Assembly: GCF_963422355.1 (NCBI RefSeq)
Contig: NC_085087.1
Span: 6,747,036 to 6,811,035 of the forward strand
Reading direction: 5' to 3'
DNA: 64,000 nucleotides
DNA from: Corticium candelabrum
Lineage: Eukaryota > Porifera > Homoscleromorpha > Homosclerophorida > Plakinidae
Below, one piece after another: positions 56,790 through 64,000 of this stretch; positions within the stretch are counted from its first letter, which is position 1; each line of letters opens with the position of its first letter. A model generated the notes under the pieces. It was not told where the DNA came from and did not search any database. It saw only the letters and a program-made list of their open reading frames with translations. A program made the position numbers and the translations under genes.

Positions 56790-57860
56790 TCACACAAAGG
56801 CGGTGCGAAGCGCCACAAGTCCGCTCAAAACCACGAGGAAAAACGACGCGCTCGACACAAAACCCTTCAAGAACAATACCCGTTAGTGACCATCACACGC
56901 ATGCGCATAGCACTTTCAACGTACAGAACTGGGAGGCTCTGTTGTGGGTGCCTGGGTGACGGCAGTCGTACCGTTTCCTGCCACGGGCTCAGCGGTCGAT
57001 GGACCTGGCGTCCGATTATCAGTCATTGTAACGCTGTTAGAAGCATTGGTTGATTCAGCTGTCGGTGCATCTGTGGTGGCGTTAGTCGCACACGAACAAT
57101 AGTGAAAGACGCATACCGACAAGAATAGCGAAACGAGTAAAATCTGCAACAAGAAATCAAGCAAATGAGTCAGTTCTGGAACAAATTTAATTCCAGTGTA
57201 CAAAGGGTCCAGCACTATCCGCCCCGCGTACGCCGAAGGTCTGGCAACGCGGGATTCCGGTCTCTTCAACAGTTTTCACTGTATTACACCCAAACTTAGA
57301 ATGCAAAATAAAGTCGCGGAAGACCGTGATGTTTGGCTACCCCAAACACTGAAAACTCTCGCATCAGCAACTGAAAATCCACAATGATGTTGCATGCACT
57401 AGACGTCACGCACCGCACACATCGGCCCACGTATTTGCGCGAAAAGGGACGGGCGACCGCCAACCTCCATCGACCGTCCGACGCAGTGTACTCCAGCGTG
57501 TAATCCTCGGCGCTCGCTTGCAAAAATTACGAATGCTATCCAATCGCTAAACTCGATAACCGAAAGTGAGGAATCCTAAAATCACGGAAATGCCGATTTC
57601 TCGATGAAACGCGACGCCAGACATTCCTGGCTTGCACTATCGGGTCGGTAACACATTGTTACACATGTAGAAACGAGAAAGAGAAGCGTGAGTCAAGATT
57701 TGAGCGAGAAATCACGACCACACCCAGTCGCTCGCCGGAAACAAGCCCTGCAGAATGCCTCGCAGCAGGCCGGGCCAGCACATTATATATACAGTAGCTA
57801 GACAGCTGATTCAATCTAGAAAACAATTCGTGAGCATCCGAACGGCCGCATTACCTTCAT
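56790..57860 (-). CDS. Small mucin-like, probably GPI-anchored surface protein M2
   Basis: Predicted 99-residue paralog of M1, same exon plan: 57860-57855 (ATG AAG, donor GTAATG); 57143-56925; 56864-56790. Splice sites are GT/AG and phase 0. The signal peptide is MK + ILLVSLFLSVCVFHYCSC. The mature part is Thr/Pro/Ala-rich (ATNATTDAPTAE, TMTDNRTPGPSTAE, AVTQAPTTEPPSS) with NxT/S sites. The C-terminus GFVSSASFFLVVLSGLVALR, then TAFV, and a stop matches M1 in length and position of small residues. The single Arg lies near the very end, so a very short-tailed transmembrane form is also possible. Conserved exon sizes at the ends and divergent middle are typical of fast-evolving mucin-like genes. 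Orientation is tail-to-tail with M1. Confidence 0.75.
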
Positions 57861-57947
57861 GACGACCTCTCACTGGGACCCGACGTGTGACAGCTACCGG
57901 CGCGTAATGACTGTTGTTCCCGGTCTGCTTTGACTTATGACGGTCAC

Positions 57948-57956
57948 ATGACGTCG
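57948..57956 (-). promoter_or_regulatory. Shared CGACGTCAT motif upstream of M2
   Basis: Sense-orientation CGACGTCAT relative to M2, matching the motif upstream of M1. A single short shared motif could be chance. Confidence 0.3.
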
Positions 57957-57959
57957 GAC

Positions 57960-59180
57960 CGCAAAAATTTGCCGCTATTCGGTATCGGTAGAAATACCCG
58001 TATTACCGCAATCTCGTACTAAATTTGCAAGAACAGATAATTTTAAAAAAATTAGTAATGCAGTATCGAGTATTGAACGTACTGTGTAGTCAAGAAAGTT
58101 TGGTTTAGTAACTAGAAAAACAAAATGCGGAAGCTGCTAGTCTCGCGAAGACAGTCTTCTTCCTGAATCAGTTTATTCATGCATTTGTCATGAAGACATA
58201 TGAATAGCGATGACTACACACCTACGGAATTGGTAAGTACTCTAGCTAGATCTAGAGGTACAGTAATGGCTAGGAACTTCTACTAGGCGGCCGGCTAGGC
58301 CACAGTTAGCTAGACTAGACACTGATGAGCTTTGTCAGCAAATTAACTAATAGGCGTGTACTGGTTAGTAACAAAATGCGGAAGCTGATAGTCTCGAGGA
58401 GGCAATCCCCATCAGCTAGGCTAGAAGACCTACAATTCTAGTGTATAGCCTGTTTCATTCTAGTGAGCTACATGTCCGGATGTGGTATGATGTTAATTAA
58501 TTACGTAAGCACCTTTACCTTTGCCACCGACTTCGTCTGCATTACTGACGCGCAGTAGAACTGGAAGTTCACTCTCTAGAGACTAACAAGTCAGTTGCTA
58601 GTGAGGCATTGGATGTCCACAAACGTAGTGTAGAGTGACTCATCATTGTCTGAGATGAAGTTACCGTAACTACTAGAGACACGTCCGTAGCTTTGAAGTA
58701 GTTAGCTAGAGTTTGCAGTTACCTGCCAGAGTTCACAGGGCAGCCTAGTAGATTATATCCTAGTTGCTTTCTGTCTCTAGTAATAGGCCTTAGGCGCATT
58801 CGTAACATTTAATTAAATCAATACCTAGAAAGCTGCGGTGGGACCAAGAATGCGTTTAGCGTCTCATTTGCGAGTGTCACATTGCGTGTAGCAAACATGG
58901 GAACAGGATGCAAACTTGCAATAGCTGAACGTGCACGCAAGACAATGCAGCTATCTATTTGCTGGTCACCAAACACGGATATGACCTAGATTCGTGGTCA
59001 ACAGCGAATACAGCCGTGGGGAGCGCTAATTAGTCACCAATGGTCTTGTTCAGGTTGCTCTGCTTTGGACCTACGGCATTACCTGCACGGCTGTGAAGAG
59101 GACCCACTACTTCTAAGCAGGTTGTAAGCCATGATTACGTGTGTTGTGCTGACTGTTGGTTGCCGGTGAGGACAATATGT
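57960..59180. other. No gene recognised
   Basis: Contains two similar segments near 58,125-58,165 and 58,372-58,405 (AACAAAATGCGGAAGCTG, then TAGTCTCG). No long frame. Confidence 0.4.
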
Positions 59181-59186
59181 CAGTTA

Positions 59187-60899
59187 CAGACTTGGACAAA
59201 ATTATAGGGACACCTGGCATTTTTGTGTGTAGTCTAACTTTGGCACTGAATTTTTCTCTAGCAAAACCAAATGTTTTTGGAATTTCTTTTTTCATGGATT
59301 GCGCCATTGTTAGTATGTCACATAGCTTGAGTTCAAGACTGCAGCTGTACTTACTACCTACTGCGCATCTAGTTTGCTTTGAAGAAGGAAGACGGCCATT
59401 CCTACTTTTCTTGTCTTTGTACACGTTCATCGTTCTTGGATGCTCATTCTTGGCATACAATCTAAGAATGCTCTGTAGTAGAGAGTGAAAGCAATTTTGT
59501 GGATCCTTTTATCAACATTATGAAAAAAAGGCGAATCATCTGTTTTTGCGCATTGATTTCGCGCATGTCATCACAATTTGAATTGTTTTGCCATTTTAAT
59601 CAATAAACAAACTTCAACGTATTCAAAAATCATGCGACACTAATTAATTACAAAGAAGTCCTGCTAAGACAAAAACTAATAAAGTTATAGCAACAAAAGA
59701 ACATTGGCATGCCACTTCCGGTCCACGTTTTACGTAGCAAAATCTCAAACTGCTACCGCCAAAATGTCAGCTGCACTAAAACCGCTGCCCTTGAGACCGC
59801 CAAACTTAGGCGATATGTTAGCCTGAACGTTCAGCTGCACGCAGTTGCAGAGTCTTGTTCAGTGCGATATTTCACGAGAAGAGGCGTGTCAGCAGATTCC
59901 AGCCTCGCGTGTCCGGAACTTGGCAGAAAGTGTTCCGCGACGTCTGGACGCAATCAGGAGGGCGAGAGGCGGGAACACTCGGTACTGAGGAACTGGTGAA
60001 GGGCTTCAATTTTCTTCGCGTTATTAAAACCGGCTTTTTTAAAAGCCACTAAAGAAAATGAGAGAGAGTCTAACTTACGACGCTTACGCAGTCATGACGT
60101 CATACACTTTAGGTCTTGTTTTCCGCAATGCGAAACGTAAAGAAAATAATTTAGGGTCTACAGTATTCTCAAGAAACCTAACAATCAACGCGGTAACTAT
60201 TAACTTCTTAACAATATTGATAGTTGGTAAATTGTGACCTAATTATTGTGTTACTACATACCCACAGCGGGGTGTCCCTATAATTTTGTCCAAAGGTGTG
60301 TTCACACTATGGTTTGCAAGCCTGGTTTGGGCTTGTTATCATAATTGAGGTAGTGTTAACGTTGCACCTGCCGCATGGAATGCTGGTTTGCGCTGGGTTT
60401 GCAAACCGTACTTGCAAAGGTTGGTTTGCGGTTACTTGAGTCTGGTTTGGAGCTATCAAAATATTCCTAGCCGTTTAGCGCCTAGTAACCAGAGTAGCAG
60501 TCTGCCTAGCGCATAGCTACGAGAGTAGCAGTGGAAGTCATCGTCTTACTGTGGTGGATGCTGCTAGACACAGGGCGTCAACAGCAAGAATCTCGCGCGT
60601 GCAAGATGACAGAAGACGTCATTTTCGTCGATATCGCAGTGCCAGCACTGAGTACCGAACTGTTGTGTCGTTTGTCATGCGGAGTATTCTAACTCTGTTG
60701 TCAGACGTCATGTCTAGAGATTCCTGCTCAAACAACGGATCACAATAGCGTGCTAGGTTGACAAACCAGGTAATCAAACCCAGTCCAGTGTGAACACAGG
60801 TTTGTACTGTGTATGCTAATTTGTTTCCTCGGTATCACACAAATCAAAACACAACACACCATGGTTTGCAAACCATAGTGTGAACACACCTCAAGTCTG
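59187..60899. mobile_element. Tc1/mariner-like element, right TIR split by an insertion
   Basis: The left TIR CAGACTTGGACAAAATTATA (59,187 onward, then GGGACACC) is matched at the right by GGTGTCCCTATAATTTTGTC plus CAA at 60,271-60,293, and, after the inserted element, CAAGTCTG at 60,892-60,899. TA flanks both ends (59,185-59,186; 60,900-60,901). Without the insertion the element is about 1.1 kb. The open frames inside (for example 59,156-59,488) lack a DDE transposase pattern, so it is non-autonomous. Confidence 0.8.
60294..60891. mobile_element. Nested TIR element with CAA duplication
   Basis: AGGTGTGTTCACACTATGGT at the left is perfectly inverted at the right (ACCATAGTGTGAACACACCT), continuing into TTGCAA. 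The 3-bp duplication CAA lies at 60,291-60,293 and 60,892-60,894. Multiple copies of GGTTTGC occur inside. It lies exactly within the terminal repeat of the Tc1-like element. The 3-bp target suggests PIF/Harbinger. Confidence 0.8.
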
Positions 60900-61175
60900 T
60901 ACATCATCCGGATCTGTAGACAACACCTGTCTAAACAAACTCGTCTGATCTCACCAATGGATTCTAGTCAACGACGGCGCATTCTGAACTAGCTATAGAT
61001 GCAAGCTAGACGTCGAAACATATCTCTCAAGTCACGCAATACAACACAAAGCGAGCAATCTACCAAACAACCTACTGGAAGATCAGTTTACATGGTTCAT
61101 TACGTGTTCGCTAAAGATATTCAATGTGACACTCGAAAATGAGACGCAATCAATAAGCAAAGAAATTTTGCTAGA

Positions 61176-61397
61176 ATGAGGAGAATTGGTAAGAGTGGTC
61201 AAAAGCTAGATGTGTCATCAGACAACAAAAAAGCTGTTATCACCTTTCAATCTGCATCATCTACCAAATCAGCTGTTCTTCCTTTGGCAGATGAGCCTCG
61301 AAGTAGAAGTAACAGTAGTGGTAGCAATGCTACTAGTTCCGGCAAGCAATCACGAACAGGATGGATCTCATCATTAGCTCCATGTCAATTGGGGTGA
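61176..61397 (+). CDS. Unrecognised open frame, 73 residues
   Basis: MRRIGKSGQKLDVSSDNKKA, then a Ser-rich part (RSRSNSSGSNATSSGKQSR). The upstream frame is broken by stops. It may be an exon piece or chance; no family recognised. Confidence 0.2.
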   Translation: MRRIGKSGQKLDVSSDNKKAVITFQSASSTKSAVLPLADEPRSRSNSSGSNATSSGKQSRTGWISSLAPCQLG

Positions 61398-61590
61398 AGA
61401 ATGCAGTCTATGGACTGGTTCTTAGAGACTTGAGTCAGTCGCAGTTATCTTTTACAATCAATTGGGTGGTTTAAATTAAGTGTAGATTTTATTGTACACA
61501 GTCGACTTTAAGGGTCACTACACCCTCCTAAAGTTAGTTAGTCACGTGCTATAAGCTAGTAGCAGTGCTCCGCTTCGTACTAAGAGACAT

Positions 61591-62304
61591 ATGGATCGGC
61601 CAACTGTGTTTTTACGCGAGGCATCGTCGAGGTCCGAGGCTGAATTGGAGACTGAGCACTATCGTGCGGACACCCTGGAATTTGAATTGACATCAAGTCG
61701 TTCCTTAATTAACGACGATGTTCTGCAGTTGCAGCGGTTTGAAGGAGATGGGAGTGAATCTGATATCCGGACCAATGCAAGTGTAACAGAGGCGCTTCTG
61801 CCGAAGCCGATGCAATTGCCTAGGGTGGTCCACTGTCTAGACATGCATACGTCTACAGTAGAGTCTAGGTAGGTGAATGGTACGTAGTCTTAATTAATTA
61901 TTAATTAACTTAAACTTAATTAACTTAATTAATATTTAACTTAACGGCTAGAAAGTAAATGATAGAATCGCAGGCCAAATTTTAATAATTAAAAGCGCCG
62001 TTTTTAGGTGGTTGGTCGATCTTCATGTTTATTGTTGTCTACTTGTGCACCAGCTTGATTCACTTCCGATAGACTCGGCGTCTACTAGAAACAGTAGGTA
62101 ACTAAGAGTTAGCTAAGTAGAATATTGTCTAGTAAAGATTCTGCGCATGCGTGTGGTTCTTTCGTTTTGTTCAGAGTACAGTTACGGAGGTGTATATTAT
62201 ACACTTGTATTATTTTATATATTAGGCTTAGCACAAACGAAAACTGTTTGTTAGCTAGTGCGAACAAACAAATTATCTATTTGAACCACAACCAATGTAA
62301 ATAA
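61591..62304 (+). CDS. Tentative three-exon gene of unknown function
   Basis: Exon 1, 61,591-61,868, MDRPTVFLREASSRSEAELE, acidic with Ser/Leu (LEFELTSSRSLINDDVLQLQ), ends at a GTAGGT donor in phase 2. Exon 2, 62,008-62,097, follows TTTTTAG and stays open (RWLVDLHVYCCLLVHQLDSL), ending at GTAACT in phase 2. A third frame, 62,175-62,304, follows TTCAG, keeps the phase and ends at TAA. Exon 1 is the best supported. The exon 2 part WLVDLHVYCCLLVHQL could be a membrane or helical segment. The last exon is AT-rich and may be chance. It ends 66 bases before the signal-peptide exon at 62,371. Confidence 0.35.
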
Positions 62305-62370
62305 TCCGGGACATCAAGCAATTTCCTACGGCGTCGCTTCCCGTCTCCAGGTGTGACACTTTCACGCCAA

Positions 62371-62440
62371 ATGTCATCAGCCCGACTTGTTTCTCTGCTT
62401 CTCGTTCTCAACGTCTGTTCGCGTTTTCACGCGACTGCAG
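62371..62440 (+). CDS. Signal-peptide exon of a further receptor-type gene (partial)
   Basis: MSSARLVSLLLVLNVCSRFH, then ATA and one base, before a GTGCGT donor. The exon is 70 bases and phase 1, exactly the length and phase of the first exons of R2-R6. It points to the right, opposite to the array. No Ig exon was found in the remaining 1.5 kb, so the gene would continue past the window; first introns of 1-1.5 kb in the array allow this. Confidence 0.55.
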
Positions 62441-63017
62441 GTGCGTTCATCGAGTTGTAGTCTACGCACGTGTCAAGACCCACGACTTGACAAGATGGGT
62501 GGGACTTAGATTGACATTCGTTACTCAGAAATTCGGACAGTAAACGGTTTCACCATCTTCTCGCCTGTCTGGTTGCTTTTTGTTGTAAAAAAAATTGTTG
62601 AGACTGAGTGATAGAGTGCTCGCTGCCGGTGTGCGTGGTGTGAAGGTCTATGTCATCCTCAGTTTGTTGTTGACACGCTTGTGGTCGGTTCGTGCGATGG
62701 AGCGCGCGTTAGGGACTGTTGGGAAGTGGATGGTTAGCAGCGGCATGTGAAGCGCGAGAGCGGAGAGTCGACTGGGAGTTTGGTTGTAGTGTGTTGGCGG
62801 ATGCGTGGGGAATGGAATGTCCTGTTGTTTAGTTTTGTGTACTGAAAATATTTGTGATGTTGAGTTTGGTATGTAGGCTGTATGTTGATGGGGAGTGAGG
62901 TAGACAGATGTTCAGCTGTATAGGGTTGGTTTCTGTAGATCTATTGGTAAGTTGGAAATGTTTAGATTGGGAGGTAGATTTCAATGTTGAAAATAGATGA
63001 AGTAGACGGACGGGAAG

Positions 63018-63231
63018 GCAGGTAGGTAGGCAGACAGACAGAAAGACATAGAGACTGACAAACACACAGACAGACAGACAAAAAGACAGACAGAGAGACT
63101 GACGAACACACTGACAAACACACAGACAGACAGACAAAGACAGACAGACAGAGAGACTGACAAGCACATAGACAGACAGACAAGACAGACAGAGAGAGAG
63201 AGACTGACAAGCACACAGACAGGCAAACAGA
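63018..63231 (+). repeat. (CAGA)n / (GACAGACA)n repeat
   Basis: Imperfect CAGA tetranucleotides, with longer units such as GACTGACAAGCACA repeated. It is the reverse strand of the TCTG repeats seen in the array. Confidence 0.85.
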
Positions 63232-63239
63232 GGGTAGAC

Positions 63240-64000
63240 ATACTATGGACAGAATAATCAATGTGTCAGTAGAGCTTCACTAATCTCAACGACTTTGTAC
63301 CACCTTTCGCAGATAGCTGTTTGAATTCAAAATGCTTGGCCTTGCCAATCCCTGCTTCATCCCATATCATGCCACTCACCAACTGGCCATTCTAACATCT
63401 TGTCTAGACATTTTCCATTTGCATTTGGCAGATGTCATGAGCAATACTTAACCTCAAATCAGTCTCAGAATTCCAACATTTGCAAAGCCTATTCGGATAT
63501 GACTAGGTTCTGCTGTTGAATGTTACAATGCTGTACATGGTAAATCACACATCTAGGCCCCTCTAGGCAAGGTACCATCTGTAAGGCAAGGCGTCATCTG
63601 TGTCCTAAATTGAATTTGGAGGCTTTAATTAATTAAGATGCCTTTGGCAATGACGCAATGATAATTATTTTTAGGGCCACCTAACAGATTAGAGTCTCAG
63701 TCATACACACTGAAGTGCTTGTGTGTAATATTACAAGTAATGCAGTACAATGTCTGTTTCCCGGTGCTGATGGAATTGAAGGGATCTGTGGAGCTAGGAG
63801 CCCTCTACTAAGGTACCATCCAGAGGAATAATAATCATCTAGGAACAGACCTCTCAACTTTTCTTCCGCATCAAATTGTGAGACTGTCTTTTGTAAATGA
63901 TCACGCCCATTAAATGTGTCTAAAGTAGGCGTGGTTAGCAGCCTATGTCAACTCTGGCTTATGTGTTGGCCTTGCTTTGCCTTTCTGTGCAAGTGCCAAG
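63240..64000. other. No gene recognised
   Basis: No exon with receptor-domain features on plus. 'AAGGTACCATC' recurs at 63,570 and 63,810. It would be intron of the gene starting at 62,371 if that gene is real. Confidence 0.35.

Noticed and set aside
59113-59460. Minus-strand frame of 115 residues as a gene
   Set aside because: It runs through the terminal repeat of the Tc1-like element, has no recognisable domain and no transposase motif; a chance frame.
62829-63261. Minus-strand Ser/Cys/Val/Leu-rich frames of 86-112 residues
   Set aside because: They are translations of the CAGA/TCTG repeat in three frames.

Overview
The window is eukaryotic and metazoan. It has short multi-exon genes, phase-1 Ig and fibronectin-III (FN3) exons, one eukaryotic 5S rRNA gene, and many introns filled with LINE, SINE and terminal-inverted-repeat (TIR) elements. 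The domain types and element types fit a non-bilaterian marine animal. A sponge is my best guess, but this is inference and nothing here proves the taxon.

Layout. Positions 1-50,000 hold a same-strand (minus) tandem array of six related type I membrane receptor genes, called R1 to R6 from left to right. The shared plan is a signal-peptide exon, a divergent Ig domain, two more Ig domains, three FN3 domains, a short linker, and one transmembrane segment with a tyrosine-bearing tail. Nearly every extracellular domain is one exon with phase-1 boundaries. R1 (2,250-7,928) is the most divergent. R2 (9,265-17,687) has a tail with two ITIM-consensus motifs. R3 (18,530-21,947) is decayed: it lacks all Ig domains and the first FN3, and has a stop and a frameshift. 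R4 (22,729-33,994) and R6 (43,705-49,948) look intact. R5 (35,348-43,032) is a mosaic of R2-like and R4-like segments and has lost its tail end to a stop. R2/R3 and R5/R6 look like copies of one block. Introns of R2, R4 and R5 carry reverse-transcriptase fragments, tRNA-derived SINEs and long TG tracts. An NRF-1-like palindrome lies 36-44 bases upstream of the start codon in R2 to R6.

Positions 50,000-53,000 are a complex of inverted repeats carrying two small ORFs, one encoding a ZAD-like zinc-binding domain. A single 5S rRNA gene lies at 53,253-53,372 (minus). Positions 54,700-57,900 hold two convergent, previously unnamed paralogs. Each encodes a signal peptide, a short Thr/Ser/Asn-rich stretch and a C-terminal hydrophobic end with no cytoplasmic tail, as in small GPI-anchored sialomucins. 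Positions 59,187-60,899 hold a Tc1/mariner-like element whose right terminal repeat is split by a second element. At 61,591 a tentative gene starts on the plus strand, and at 62,371 a signal-peptide exon resembling those of the receptors starts on the plus strand and runs out of the window.

The receptors are probably cell-surface adhesion or recognition proteins. Tandem duplication, exon loss, tail exchange and gene-conversion mosaics in one array are the kind of pattern known from invertebrate allorecognition loci such as Hydractinia Alr. That link is a hypothesis.
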